From NCBI RefSeq assembly GCF_004117855.1, contig NZ_QWBW01000009.1, positions 171,534 through 235,533 of the forward strand: 64,000 nucleotides of DNA, read 5' to 3'. This document shows positions 8,495 through 17,190 of the stretch, piece after piece (position 1 is the stretch's first letter; every line of letters begins with the position of its first letter). Origin of the DNA: Modicisalibacter coralii. GTDB taxonomy: Bacteria > Pseudomonadota > Gammaproteobacteria > Pseudomonadales > Halomonadaceae. Position numbers and translations under genes: made by a program. Under the pieces are notes generated by a model. It saw only the letters and a list, made by a program, of their open reading frames with translations. It made no database searches and was not told the DNA's origin.

Positions 8495-9019
8495 ATGCCA
8501 GAGATCGACCCGAGATGGTGGCTGGGCCAGGGCGTCAGTCTGATGGCGCTGGCCCTGTGTGTCGTGGCCTTCGCCAGCCGGCGCGACGATCGCCTGTTCG
8601 TGCTGCTGCTGTTCGCCAACGTGGCCTTTGCCACCCAGTTCGCGCTCTTCCAGAGCTGGGTGGCCGCGGGCATCTCCGCGCTGATCGTCCTGCGTATCGT
8701 CCTGGTCCGCCGCTACCCCGGTCATGTCGGGATCATGGCGGGGATGCTTCTCGCCACGCTGGCGATCGCCGTGCCGACCTGGAGCGGGCCGCAGGATATT
8801 CCCGCCCTGCTCGCCGGGCTGGTGGGCACCTATGGCATGTTCATGCTGCGCGGCCTGGCCATGCGCGCGATGCTGGCCTTGGCCGCCTTCTGCTGGATCG
8901 TCAGCAATCTGCTGGCCGGTTCCCTCGGCGGCACGCTCGCCGAGTCGCTGATCTTCGTCACCAACGTGATCACGATGTGGCGCCTGCGACGTGATCCGGC
9001 GTGGCGTCAGTCGCCATGA
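8495..9019 (+). CDS. YgjV-family inner-membrane protein
   Basis: The 174-residue protein has about six hydrophobic segments. The WWLGQGVSLMALALCVVAFA start and the repeated short helices ending in SLIFVTNVITMWRLRRD match the YgjV family of small membrane proteins. The function of that family is not established. ATG at 8495 is preceded by GGGAG. The 3' end overlaps the converging TauE-like gene by 13 bases. Confidence 0.78.
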   Translation: MPEIDPRWWLGQGVSLMALALCVVAFASRRDDRLFVLLLFANVAFATQFALFQSWVAAGISALIVLRIVLVRRYPGHVGIMAGMLLATLAIAVPTWSGPQDIPALLAGLVGTYGMFMLRGLAMRAMLALAAFCWIVSNLLAGSLGGTLAESLIFVTNVITMWRLRRDPAWRQSP

Positions 9020-9804
9020 CCGCCGGCGGCCGTGCCCGTGATCAGTCCGATGACACTGACCACCACCAGCACCACGCCGAGGATTCTGAAGAAGGTCTGC
9101 GTACCGGCGGCGAGCATGTAGCGATGGACACGTTCGCCCAGCAGATGGCCCAGCAGGGCGCAGGGCAGCAGCCAGAGCTGATGGATCAGTTGCAGGTCGA
9201 CGCCGGCGATGATGAACGCCGTCATCTTGATCGCCACCAGGATGAACCACAGCGCGAACAGGGTGTCGCGCAGTTGATGCTTGGCCACGTGGCTGGCGAA
9301 TACCGAGACGATCAACGGCGCCCCGATCAGCGAGGTGCCGCTGACGTAGCCGCCCAGGCCCAGCAGCAGGCAGTCGACGACCGGGTGGTTGCTGCGAAAC
9401 GGTCGGTTCAGGGCGTAACTGACGCCGTAGACGATGACGATCACGAAGATGATGATCGACATGATGCCGGCCGGCAGGGTCAGCAAGCCGACGACGCCGA
9501 CCAGCTTGGGCACGATCATGATCTTGAGGGCCTTGCTCAGGTAGCCCCAGTCGATATTGCCGCCATTCGTCGTCGCCGTGCCCTCGGCTTGTGCCTGGCG
9601 ATGGCCGCGCCAGGCGATCCAGCTCGAGAAGATCATCAGGTGGATGGCGATGATCGGCAGGAAGACCAGCGGATCGTCGACGACCAGCAGCAGGAAGGGC
9701 AGGGCCAGTACCGCGCCACCGAACCCCAGGCTGGTGCGCACGAAACCGCTCCAGGCGAAGATGGCGCCGATGAGCGCGTATTGGTACCAAGACAGATCCG
9801 ACAT
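9007..9804 (-). CDS. TauE/SafE-family membrane permease
   Basis: The 265-residue protein has about eight hydrophobic segments. The paired signatures WSGFVRTSLGFGGAVLALPF near the N-terminus and LGGYVSGTSLIGAPLIVSVF in the second half are the two inverted TauE repeats. Family members are proposed to export sulfite, sulfoacetate or related organosulfonates. No sulfonate catabolic genes are adjacent, so the substrate is undetermined. Confidence 0.88.
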   Translation of the reverse strand: MSDLSWYQYALIGAIFAWSGFVRTSLGFGGAVLALPFLLLVVDDPLVFLPIIAIHLMIFSSWIAWRGHRQAQAEGTATTNGGNIDWGYLSKALKIMIVPKLVGVVGLLTLPAGIMSIIIFVIVIVYGVSYALNRPFRSNHPVVDCLLLGLGGYVSGTSLIGAPLIVSVFASHVAKHQLRDTLFALWFILVAIKMTAFIIAGVDLQLIHQLWLLPCALLGHLLGERVHRYMLAAGTQTFFRILGVVLVVVSVIGLITGTAAGGHGD

Positions 9805-9987
9805 GCGTTCCCGTTCGTTGTGGGTTTATCAGCAGAAACGACTATACCCGAAGCCCGGGACCCGATCGCGCTGAAAGCGGTTGGACGCACGGCGACAAGG
9901 GGCTCGATGAGGGGCGACAGGCGTTGCCGCCGCCGACCGCGCCGGCTATGTTGGCCGGCGTGTCCATGCAATGGCGGGGAAGCGACG

Positions 9988-10284
9988 ATGAAGCAATACG
10001 CGGTGGTGGCCTACGACCACACGGATGACGACGCGCTGGCCCGGCGGCTGGCCAATCGCGATGCGCACCTGGCGGGCATCCGCCGGCTCGCGGATCGGGG
10101 GCATTTCCTCAGCGGCGGGGCGATCCTCGACGACGACGGCCGAATGGTCGGCTCCAATGCGCATTTCCAGTTCGCCGATCGGGCGGCGCTGGACGACTGG
10201 CTGGCCAGCGAACCCTACATGACCGGCCGGGTCTGGGAGCGGGTGGATATCCGCGAGGTCAGGCTCTTCGATCCCGGCGCCTGA
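9988..10284 (+). CDS. YciI-like protein
   Basis: The 98-residue protein begins at the ATG at 9988 (MKQYAVVAYDHTDDDALARR), after GGGGAAGCGACG. The ferredoxin-like fold pattern includes the conserved DH in the first strand-helix turn and the H in RRLADRGHFLSGG, plus GSNAHFQFADRAALDDWLA. YciI-family proteins are small dimers, some with dehydrochlorinase-like activity, most without assigned function. The gene is followed after four bases by an unknown gene, suggesting a two-gene unit. Confidence 0.85.
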   Translation: MKQYAVVAYDHTDDDALARRLANRDAHLAGIRRLADRGHFLSGGAILDDDGRMVGSNAHFQFADRAALDDWLASEPYMTGRVWERVDIREVRLFDPGA

Positions 10285-10288
10285 CGTC

Positions 10289-10642
10289 ATGGCCGAGACT
10301 GGTACGCCGTTGGCCGCCCGGATTCGCCGGTTGCTCAAGACGACGCCCCGCGAGGCGCTGCCGCTGACCTATCATCAGGTCGCCGACGCACTCGGACTGC
10401 AGCCGCCGCGAACCATTCGCCAGGTCGCCATGGCGCTGGAGCAAACCATGCGCGAGGACGCCGCCGCGGATCGGCCCTTGATTGCCGCGCTGGTGGTCAG
10501 CCGTCAGGGGGAGGGCCTGCCCGCCCGGGGGTTCTTCGATCTCGCCGTGGCGCTGGGGCGCTTTCCCGACGCGTCCGAGAGGCATGTCGAAGCCTGGCGG
10601 GCGGAGTATCGGCATGCTCTGGCGTCGAGGGGCCACGATTGA
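10289..10642 (+). CDS. Conserved protein of unknown function
   Basis: The 117-residue protein contains a likely helix-rich domain: PREALPLTYHQVADALGL, then PRTIRQVAMALEQTMREDAA, then PLIAALVVSRQGEGLPARGFF. I recognise this pattern from unannotated proteobacterial proteins but cannot name a function. The HQVADALGLQPPRTIRQV stretch resembles a winged-helix or methyltransferase-like C-terminal fold. It starts four bases after the YciI-like gene and has no strong ribosome site of its own, so translation is probably coupled. Confidence 0.7.
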   Translation: MAETGTPLAARIRRLLKTTPREALPLTYHQVADALGLQPPRTIRQVAMALEQTMREDAAADRPLIAALVVSRQGEGLPARGFFDLAVALGRFPDASERHVEAWRAEYRHALASRGHD

Positions 10643-10663
10643 TGGGTCCGCTTTCCAGACACG

Positions 10664-10701
10664 CAAAAACACCAGGGCCCGCCGAAGCGAGCCCTGGTGT
10701 T
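10664..10701 (-). terminator. Rho-independent terminator of the cold-shock gene
   Basis: Perfect 11-bp arms aacaccagggc (10668-10678) and gccctggtgtt (10691-10701) enclose a 12-nt loop. On the minus strand the stem is followed by a run of T (the A-run at 10665-10669 on the plus strand). It sits about 40 bases past the stop of the cold-shock gene. Confidence 0.85.
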
Positions 10702-10743
10702 CGAAGCCTGACGGCGCGCGAGGCGCCGAACTAACCGGGAGGG

Positions 10744-10947
10744 TTAGAGAGGCTTGATGTTCGCAGCCTGAAGGCCTTTCTTGCCCTGGGTCACGTCGAA
10801 GGAGACCTGCTGGCCGTCCTGCAGTGACTTGAAGCCTTCGGCCTGAATTTCGGAGAAGTGGGCGAACAGATCGTCACCGCCGTCGGCGGGAGAAATGAAG
10901 CCGAAACCTTTGGTGTCGTTGAACCACTTGACTGTGCCAGTTGCCAT
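10744..10947 (-). CDS. CspA-family cold-shock protein
   Basis: The 67-residue protein has both RNA-binding motifs: [15 protein letters not shown] (RNP1) and DLFAHFSEI (RNP2). Length and sequence are typical of a single cold-shock domain that binds single-stranded RNA/DNA as a chaperone. The start at 10947 has AAGGA ahead of it; an open upstream extension to 11055 is not family-like and is rejected. An efficient terminator follows. Which Csp paralogue it is, and whether it is cold-inducible, cannot be read from the sequence. Confidence 0.96.
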   Translation of the reverse strand: MATGTVKWFNDTKGFGFISPADGGDDLFAHFSEIQAEGFKSLQDGQQVSFDVTQGKKGLQAANIKPL

Positions 10948-11286
10948 TTTCGAATTCCTTACGCATTGAGCGTGTATTGCGGTTGCCGGGTGATACCCGA
11001 GATACAGTGGGTAAGACAAGGGATATGACCAGGTAACCGAATGCTTCGAGTACAACTGACGATATGCGACTTGCTAACCAACTGGGGGCATGATGGGGGT
11101 CTGCCGGGGCTGCGTCAAACGTTTTCTGCCGCAGGCACGAAAAGATGGCCCGAGGGGACGTCGGTAGCGGGCCTCGGCGGGCCGGCCGGTGGTGCCTGGC
11201 TTGTCGTCGTTTAGACCAAGGTCTACGTTGAGCGCAGGTGCGGTCACTCGCGGTGACCGCCACGCACGCATCACACGGAGGTGAAC
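10948..11286. other. Divergent intergenic region, csp and SDR promoters
   Basis: This 339-base stretch holds no convincing gene. It must contain the promoter and 5' leader of the cold-shock gene (minus strand) and the promoter of the SDR gene (plus strand). A perfect 8-bp inverted repeat GCGGTCAC / GTGACCGC with a 5-base spacer lies at 11240-11260, about 25 bases before the SDR start, as a possible operator or hairpin. Confidence 0.5.
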
Positions 11287-12150
11287 ATGACCAATGAGTT
11301 CGAGATCCACGCCCAGTCGCAGACCCTGCCCGGCAGCGAGGCCGCCATGGATCCGCCGGCCGAGATGATCCGGGCCGGTTACAGGGGCGCCGACAAGCTC
11401 GCGGGCAAGGTCGCGCTGATCACCGGCGGCGACAGCGGCATCGGCCGCTCGGTGGCGATCCATTTCGCCCGCGAGGGGGCGGACGTGGCCGTCGTCTATC
11501 TCAGCGAGGCCGAGGACGCCGCTGAGACCCGGCGCCTGGTCGAGGCGGAAGGGCGCCGCTGCCATCTGATCGAGGGCGACCTGGCCGAGGCCGAATTCTG
11601 CCGTCGCTGCATCGCCGAGACGGTCGATGTCCTCGGCGGCCTCAACGTGCTGGTCAACAACGCCGGCACGCAATGGGTCAGCGAGGATCTCGCCGAGCTG
11701 CCCGACGAACAGTGGCGCCGCATGTTCGACGTCAACATGCACAGCCAGTTCTACCTCGCCAAGGCCGCGCTGGCACACCTCGGCGAGGGCGATTCGATCA
11801 TCAACAATGCCTCGATCAACGCCTATATCGGCCCGGATTTCCTCGTCGACTACTCGGCGACCAAGGGCGCCATCGTCAGCTTCACCCGCAGCCTCTCCAA
11901 CCAGGTGGTGGGGCGGGGCATCCGGGTCAACGCCGTGGCCCCCGGCCCGGTATGGACGCCGCTGCAACCCGCCACCCTGGGTTCCCACGATCCGCAGTGG
12001 CTGGAAGGCTTCGGCCAGCAGACGCCGATGGGGCGCCCCGGTCAGCCCAGCGAGCTCGGCCCGGTGTTCGTGTTCCTGGCCAGCCTGGACGCCTCGTTCA
12101 TCAGCGGCCAGACGATCCACCCCAACGGTGGTACCGTGGTCAATGGCTGA
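11287..12150 (+). CDS. SDR-family oxidoreductase, YghA-like
   Basis: The 287-residue protein uses the ATG at 11287, five bases after GGAGG. It has an N-terminal extension of about 45 residues, then the NAD(P)-binding TGGDSGIGRSV motif, the LNVLVNNAGTQ motif and the catalytic YSATKGA (Tyr-x3-Lys) pattern with an upstream Ser. The extension and the TGGDSGIGR variant are typical of the YghA/GsiB-type extended SDRs, often stress-induced in bacteria. The physiological substrate is unknown. An AGE-family epimerase gene follows 42 bases downstream. Confidence 0.9.
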   Translation: MTNEFEIHAQSQTLPGSEAAMDPPAEMIRAGYRGADKLAGKVALITGGDSGIGRSVAIHFAREGADVAVVYLSEAEDAAETRRLVEAEGRRCHLIEGDLAEAEFCRRCIAETVDVLGGLNVLVNNAGTQWVSEDLAELPDEQWRRMFDVNMHSQFYLAKAALAHLGEGDSIINNASINAYIGPDFLVDYSATKGAIVSFTRSLSNQVVGRGIRVNAVAPGPVWTPLQPATLGSHDPQWLEGFGQQTPMGRPGQPSELGPVFVFLASLDASFISGQTIHPNGGTVVNG

Positions 12151-12192
12151 TACCGGGGCCGAGCCCCTTCGTCGACACGAGGCAGCGTAGCG

Positions 12193-13440
12193 ATGACCCA
12201 GGACACTCCACGCCAGCCGCGCCACTGGCTCGACAGCGCCACCCATCGTCACTGGTTGACCCGCGAGGGGCTGGCCCTGCTCGACTTCCATCGCGCCGGG
12301 CGGCTGGCGTCCGGTGGCTTCGGGCCCATCGACGGTGACGGCCGTCTTCTCGACGGGGCGAGCGCCGATACCATGATCACCGGGCGCATGGCGCACAGTT
12401 ATGCCCTGGCGGCGCTCCAGGGCGTGCCGGGGGCGGCGGCGCTGGCCGAACACGCCGTCCGTGCGCTGAACGGTGTGCTGCGCGACACCCGGCATGGGGG
12501 CTGGTTCGCCGGCGATCCCGCGGCGACGGACGACCGCAGCAAGCAGTGCTACCTGCATCACTTCGTCGCCCTGGGGGCCGCCACCGCGACACACGCCGGC
12601 ATCCCCGGGGCGGCCGAACTGCTCGACGAGGCGGTCGAGGTGATCGATAGCCGTTTCTGGTCCCCGGAGGAGCAGGCGTTCGTCGAAGGCTACGCCCAGG
12701 ACTGGCGGGATCTCGCCGACTACCGCGGCGGCAACAGCAACATGCACGGCGTCGAACTGTGCCTGGAACTCGCCGATGTCCGCGGCGAGTCCGTGTGGCT
12801 GGAGCGGGCACTGGCGATCGTCGAGCGAATCATCCACCGCCACGCCGCCGCCCGTGATTTCCGTATCCTCGAGCACTTCCACGGCGACTGGTCCGAATGG
12901 CCGGAGCACAACGCCGACCGGCCCGACGACGGCTTCTACCCCTATGGCGCCACCCTCGGTCACGGCTTCGAGTGGGCGCGCTTGATGCTGCACCTGGAGG
13001 CCGCGCTGGAAAGGCGCGGCAAGGCGGCTCCGCCCTGGCTGTTCGTGGAGGCCGCCGCGCTGTTCGACGCCAGCCTGCGTGACGGCTGGGAAGCCGATGG
13101 CGCACCGGGTCTGGTGTATACCGTCGACTGGCAGGGGCAGCCGGTCTCCCGGCGCCGGCGTCACTGGGTCCATGCCGAGGCCGCGGCCGCGGCGGCGGCC
13201 TTCATCCAGCGCACCGGCGAGGCGCATTACGAGCACTGGTACCGGCGGCTGTGGGACGTCATCGACGATGTCTTCGTCGACCGCGAGCGGGGCGGCTGGC
13301 GCCAGGAGCTGGACGGCCGTCTGGCCATCGATGCCGCCGAGGGCGATATCAAGCCCGATCTCTACCACGCCTATCAGGCCACGCTGCTGCCCCGGCTGCC
13401 GCTGGCGCCCAACCTGGCGCTGGCGGTCGAAAGGTTATGA
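12193..13440 (+). CDS. AGE-family sugar epimerase/isomerase
   Basis: The 415-residue protein has the (alpha/alpha)6-barrel length and motifs of the N-acylglucosamine 2-epimerase superfamily: RMAHSYALAAL, HHFVALGAATATHAG, NSNMHGVELCLELAD, PYGATLGHGFEWARLMLHLE and VHAEAAAAAAAF. The conserved His residues in MHGVE, GHGFEW and VHAEA are the usual catalytic set. Members interconvert aldoses and ketoses such as mannose/fructose, or act on N-acetyl sugars or cellobiose. The exact reaction cannot be decided here. It lies downstream of the YghA-like SDR, possibly co-transcribed. Confidence 0.9.
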   Translation: MTQDTPRQPRHWLDSATHRHWLTREGLALLDFHRAGRLASGGFGPIDGDGRLLDGASADTMITGRMAHSYALAALQGVPGAAALAEHAVRALNGVLRDTRHGGWFAGDPAATDDRSKQCYLHHFVALGAATATHAGIPGAAELLDEAVEVIDSRFWSPEEQAFVEGYAQDWRDLADYRGGNSNMHGVELCLELADVRGESVWLERALAIVERIIHRHAAARDFRILEHFHGDWSEWPEHNADRPDDGFYPYGATLGHGFEWARLMLHLEAALERRGKAAPPWLFVEAAALFDASLRDGWEADGAPGLVYTVDWQGQPVSRRRRHWVHAEAAAAAAAFIQRTGEAHYEHWYRRLWDVIDDVFVDRERGGWRQELDGRLAIDAAEGDIKPDLYHAYQATLLPRLPLAPNLALAVERL

Positions 13441-13456
13441 GTCGCCCCCGCCCGGC

Positions 13457-15493
13457 TTACAGATCCTTGACCAGCCGCAGCGCGTCGTGGATGGCGGCAT
13501 GGGTGTTGCGATGCGAGATCGCGTCGCCCACCCGGAACAGTTGGAACCTTCCCCCCACCTCGCCGGCGAGCGGCTGCGGCTCGCCGGCGATCAGGGCCTC
13601 GTAGTCGACCGCGCCACGGTTGCTCGACAGCGGCCTGAGCGACGCGTACAGGTCCTCCATCGGCAGGGTGCCGAAATTGACCACGACCTGATCGACTCGC
13701 CGCTCGCGGCGGACGCCGGTGTAGTCGCTGCCGATCGAGGCCAGCAGGGCCTCGCCGTCGCGGCGCACCCCGGTCAGCCGGAAGCTCGGCGTGAAGGTGA
13801 CGTCGAGCTGCTGCAGAGCGCGCAGGTAGGGAACCAGGTTCATGGCCATCACCTCCGGTGCCAGGGCACGGTCGGCGGTCATGTACTCGACCCGTCCTCC
13901 GGCCCGGGCAATGATCTCGGCGGCCTGCAGGGCGGTGTGATCGCCGGCGTCGTCGTAGACCAGGACGTCGCTGCCCGGCCTCGCGTGGCCCGAGAGGATG
14001 TCCCAGCCGGTCACGACGAGGTCGTTGCCGGTTTCCAGGGCCCGTTCGTTGGGTAACCCACCGGTTGCCACGATCACCACCTCGGGGGCCTCCGCCAGGA
14101 CCTCGTCGTTCTCGGCGAACACGTTGAAGTGGAAGGTGACCCCCAGGGCCTGACAGCGTTCGTAGCGCCAGTCGATGATGCCCATCATCTCGCGGCGGCG
14201 TGGGCTCTGGGCCGTGAGGCGAATCTGCCCGCCGGGCGCGTCGGCGGCTTCGAACACCACCACCTCGTGGCCGCGTTCGGCGGCCACCCGCGCCGCCTCC
14301 AGCCCGCCGGGCCCGGTGCCGATCACCACCACCTTGCGGCGAGCCGTCGCCGGCGTAATGGTGTGCGGCAGGCTGGTCTCGCGGCCGGTCGCCGGGTTGT
14401 GGATGCAGTAGGCCGCGCCGCCCTGGTAGATGCGATCGAGACAGTAGTTGGCGCCGACGCAGGGGCGAATCTCGGCCTCGCGGCCTTCGATGACCTTGCG
14501 CATCAGGTGCGGGTCCGCCATGTGGGCCCGCGTCATGCCGATCATGTCGACCTTGCCCGAGGCGATGGCGTGCCGCGCGGTGGCGACGTCCTGGATCTTC
14601 GCGCCATGGAAGGTGGGAAAGTCGACCGCGCGCCGGATCTCGCCGGCGAAGTCGAGATGCGGCGCGCTGGGCATTCCCTGCACCGGGATGACATCGGTCA
14701 GCCCGGGGTCGGTGTCGATGTGCCCGCGGACCACGTTGAGAAAGTCCACCAGACCGCTGTCCTTGAGGCGATGCGAGATCGTCACGCCGTCGTCGGCGTC
14801 GAGTCCGCCCGGCAGGCACTCGTCGCCGGTGTAGCGCACGCCCAGCAGGAAGCGCTCGCCCACCCGCGCGCGAATGGCGGCGAGGATCTCGAAGGTCAGG
14901 CGAAGGCGATTGTCCAGGCTGCCGCCGTAGGGGCCGTCGAGCTCGTTGGTCAGCGGCGACCAGAACTGGTCCAGCAGGTGGCCGTAGGCCTGGATCTCGA
15001 GGCCGTCCAGGCCGGCGGCGTGCATCCGCTCGGCGGCATCGGCGTAATCGTCGATGATCCGCGCGATGTCCCAGTCCTCGGCGGTCTTGGGGTAGGCGCG
15101 ATGGGCGGCTTCGCGGTGATGCGACGCCGAGACGATGGGCAGCCAGTCCCCCTTGTCCCAGCGGGTGCGACGGCCGAGATGCGTCAGCTGGATCATCACC
15201 GCCGTGTCGTGCTCGTGGCAGGCGTCGGTCAGCTCGCGCATCCACGGCACCACCTCGTCGCGATGGGCGAGGATGTTGTTGAAGGCGGGCGGACTGTCCC
15301 GGGAGACCGTCGCCGAGCCGGCGGTCATGGTCAGCGCCACGCCAGCGCGGGCACGTTCGACGTGATAGGCCCGATAGCGTGCCTTGGGCATGCCGTCTTC
15401 GGCGTAGGCGGGCTCGTGCGCGGTCAGCATGACCCGGTTCTTGAGCGTCAGATGCTTGATCTGCAGGGGCTGCAGCAGAGGGTCGTGGTTCAC
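13457..15493 (-). CDS. NADH:flavin oxidoreductase, probable N-methyl amino acid demethylase (DgcA/StcD-like)
   Basis: The 678-residue protein combines an N-terminal old-yellow-enzyme TIM barrel (about 1-350), a cysteine motif, and a C-terminal FAD/NAD(P)-binding domain beginning VVVIGTGPGGLEAARVA. This architecture is shared by 2,4-dienoyl-CoA reductase, trimethylamine dehydrogenase and the dimethylglycine/N-methylproline demethylases; overall sequence looks closest to the last group. The cysteine cluster reads C-x5-C-x11-C and lacks the inner C-x2-C cysteine seen in dienoyl-CoA reductases, so the iron-sulfur site may be altered. A GTG start at 15493 follows AAGGA. It is divergent from a TetR gene with a clear operator between them. 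Confidence 0.85.
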   Translation of the reverse strand: MNHDPLLQPLQIKHLTLKNRVMLTAHEPAYAEDGMPKARYRAYHVERARAGVALTMTAGSATVSRDSPPAFNNILAHRDEVVPWMRELTDACHEHDTAVMIQLTHLGRRTRWDKGDWLPIVSASHHREAAHRAYPKTAEDWDIARIIDDYADAAERMHAAGLDGLEIQAYGHLLDQFWSPLTNELDGPYGGSLDNRLRLTFEILAAIRARVGERFLLGVRYTGDECLPGGLDADDGVTISHRLKDSGLVDFLNVVRGHIDTDPGLTDVIPVQGMPSAPHLDFAGEIRRAVDFPTFHGAKIQDVATARHAIASGKVDMIGMTRAHMADPHLMRKVIEGREAEIRPCVGANYCLDRIYQGGAAYCIHNPATGRETSLPHTITPATARRKVVVIGTGPGGLEAARVAAERGHEVVVFEAADAPGGQIRLTAQSPRRREMMGIIDWRYERCQALGVTFHFNVFAENDEVLAEAPEVVIVATGGLPNERALETGNDLVVTGWDILSGHARPGSDVLVYDDAGDHTALQAAEIIARAGGRVEYMTADRALAPEVMAMNLVPYLRALQQLDVTFTPSFRLTGVRRDGEALLASIGSDYTGVRRERRVDQVVVNFGTLPMEDLYASLRPLSSNRGAVDYEALIAGEPQPLAGEVGGRFQLFRVGDAISHRNTHAAIHDALRLVKDL

Positions 15494-15545
15494 GGGGCGA
15501 GATTCCTTTGTTGTTGTGGCGTCGAGGCGGCCCGATGATGGTTCT

Positions 15546-15582
15546 GTACATCGGTGTCAGAATAATAGACAGTGGTGTACAG
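15546..15582. promoter_or_regulatory. TetR operator in divergent promoter
   Basis: A 37-bp inverted repeat: left arm TGTACATCGGTGTC (15546-15559), right arm GACAGTGGTGTACA (15569-15582), matching at 11 of 14 positions around a 9-base spacer. It lies midway between the two divergent start codons and is the obvious binding site for the adjacent TetR protein. Confidence 0.7.
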
Positions 15583-15649
15583 TAAAGGAAAGAAAAGGAG
15601 AGGGTGGGGCGATGGCCTTGGCCGTGAAGGTGGCGTCGGAGGGAATCAA

Positions 15650-16276
15650 GTGAAAGGCGAGCGTTCGACCGTCAACCAGGCGGCCTGGATCGATGCGGCC
15701 TATGAGCTGCTGATCGGCGGCGGGGTCGGGGCCGTCAAGATCGTGCCGCTGGCCAGCAAGCTCGGCACGTCGCGGACCAGTTTCTACTGGCTGTTCGAGG
15801 ATCGCGAAGCGGTCCTTGCCGCACTGCTGGCGCGCTGGGAGCGCCAGAACACCGAGGCGCTCGTCCGCCAGAGCGAGGCGTATGCCGCGTCGATCGTCGA
15901 AGCCGTGCTTAACGTCTTCGACTGCTGGTTCGACCCGGGCCTCTTCGACTCGGAATTCGAATACGCGGTGAGGAGCTGGAGTCTGCAGGACGGCGCCGTC
16001 GCCGAGCGCGTGCGGCATGCCGACGAACGGCGTCTAGAGGCCCTGCAACGGTTGTTCGTCCGTTACGGATACGCCGCGGCGGAGGCGGACACCCGGGCGC
16101 GGACCGTCTACCTGATCCAGATCGGCTACATCTCGATGCACACCCGCGAGAGCCGGGAAACCCGACTCGCCCGCGTGGCGCACTATGTCGAGATATTCAC
16201 CGGGCAGAGCTGCACGCCCGAGGATCTCGCGCGTTTTGCCGCCCGCCACCCGGCGCGTTTCGCCGACGAAGCCTGA
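15650..16276 (+). CDS. TetR-family regulator
   Basis: The 208-residue protein starts at the GTG at 15650 (VKGERSTVNQAAWIDAAYEL), with GGAGGG just upstream. The N-terminal HTH shows VKIVPLASKLGTSRTSFYWLFEDREAVL, presented here as the usual TetR helices 2-4 (about residues 30-57). The C-terminal ligand domain is unassigned. It is divergent from the demethylase gene and likely represses it and itself through the 15546-15582 palindrome. The inducer may be the demethylase substrate. Confidence 0.9.
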   Translation: MKGERSTVNQAAWIDAAYELLIGGGVGAVKIVPLASKLGTSRTSFYWLFEDREAVLAALLARWERQNTEALVRQSEAYAASIVEAVLNVFDCWFDPGLFDSEFEYAVRSWSLQDGAVAERVRHADERRLEALQRLFVRYGYAAAEADTRARTVYLIQIGYISMHTRESRETRLARVAHYVEIFTGQSCTPEDLARFAARHPARFADEA

Positions 16277-16280
16277 GGCG

Positions 16281-17186
16281 TCACGCGTCGTTCCAGGTGG
16301 CGCCGGTCGCCTCGCAGGAGACCCCCCACAAGCGCTCGGCGAGCGCCGGATCGCGGGCCGCGGCGGTGGCGCGGGCGCGCTTCGCGGCGCCGCGCATTTC
16401 CCCCGGCCCGGCGGGGCCGAAGTAGTCGCCGGGGCGCACGTCATCGGCGGTGGCCGCGTGCAACACCGGCCGGGCGCCGTCGGCGGCGGACTGGCTGATC
16501 AGCGGCATCACCAGCCGAAACAGGCTGCCCACCAGGGCGCGGCTCTCGACGCCATGCTCGAACAGCGCGGTGCGCGACAGCCCCGGATGCGCCGCCACGC
16601 TGAGCAGCCCCCAGCCACGCGCGTCGCTGTGGCGTTGCAGCGCCTGACTGAACAGCAGCATGGCCAGCTTGGATTGGCGATAGGCTCGCCAGGGATCGTA
16701 ACGGCCCTCGCCGTGGAGGTCGTCGAAATCGATACGCCCGCCGCGATGCGCCAGGCTCGAGAGTTGCACGACCCGGGGGGCCGGCGCCGCCAGCAGCAGG
16801 GGCAGCAGCAGGCTGGTCAGCAGGAAGTGCCCCAGGTAGTTGACGCCCAGCTGGCGTTCGAAGCCGTCGCGGGTGGTTTCCCGCGTCGGAGGCGCCAGAA
16901 TGCCGGCATTGTTCACCAGCACGTCCAGCGCGCCCTCGTGCTCGCGTACCCGGGCGGCGAAGTCACGCACCGAGGCCAGGCTGTCCAGGTCGAGTGGCTC
17001 GCAGCGCACCGCAGTCTCGGGGAATTCGGCACGCAGCGCCTCGACGGCGGCACGGCCCTTGTGCGGATTGCGCGCGGCGACGATGACGCGATGGCCCCGC
17101 GCGAGAAGGCCCCGGGCGGTCTCGAAGCCCAGTCCGGTGTTGGCCCCGGTGACGATCGCCAGCGGGGCGGCGTGGTCGGTCGCCAT
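16281..17186 (-). CDS. SDR-family oxidoreductase (retinol dehydrogenase-like)
   Basis: The 301-residue protein contains the cofactor motif TGANTGLGFETA near residues 14-25, the LDVLVNNAGI motif, and the catalytic YRQSKLAML (Tyr-x3-Lys) motif. The sequence resembles the bacterial retinol dehydrogenase/WW-domain oxidoreductase-like SDR group, which reduces or oxidises small carbonyls with NADP(H). It ends four bases from the TetR stop on the opposite strand. It starts four bases after an antibiotic-biosynthesis-monooxygenase-type gene, so the two form an operon. Confidence 0.9.
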   Translation of the reverse strand: MATDHAAPLAIVTGANTGLGFETARGLLARGHRVIVAARNPHKGRAAVEALRAEFPETAVRCEPLDLDSLASVRDFAARVREHEGALDVLVNNAGILAPPTRETTRDGFERQLGVNYLGHFLLTSLLLPLLLAAPAPRVVQLSSLAHRGGRIDFDDLHGEGRYDPWRAYRQSKLAMLLFSQALQRHSDARGWGLLSVAAHPGLSRTALFEHGVESRALVGSLFRLVMPLISQSAADGARPVLHAATADDVRPGDYFGPAGPGEMRGAAKRARATAAARDPALAERLWGVSCEATGATWNDA

Positions 17187-17190
17187 CGGC

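Noticed and set aside
11074..13368. 764-codon open frame on the minus strand
   Set aside because: It lies antisense to the SDR and AGE-epimerase genes, whose motifs are clear. Long antisense frames are common at this GC content, and its protein is repetitive Gly/Ala/Arg/Val-rich with no domain.
13374..15551. 725-codon frame on the minus strand overlapping the demethylase gene
   Set aside because: It is another frame of the same strand, composed of Arg/Gly/Pro-rich sequence. The demethylase frame has complete flavoprotein motifs.
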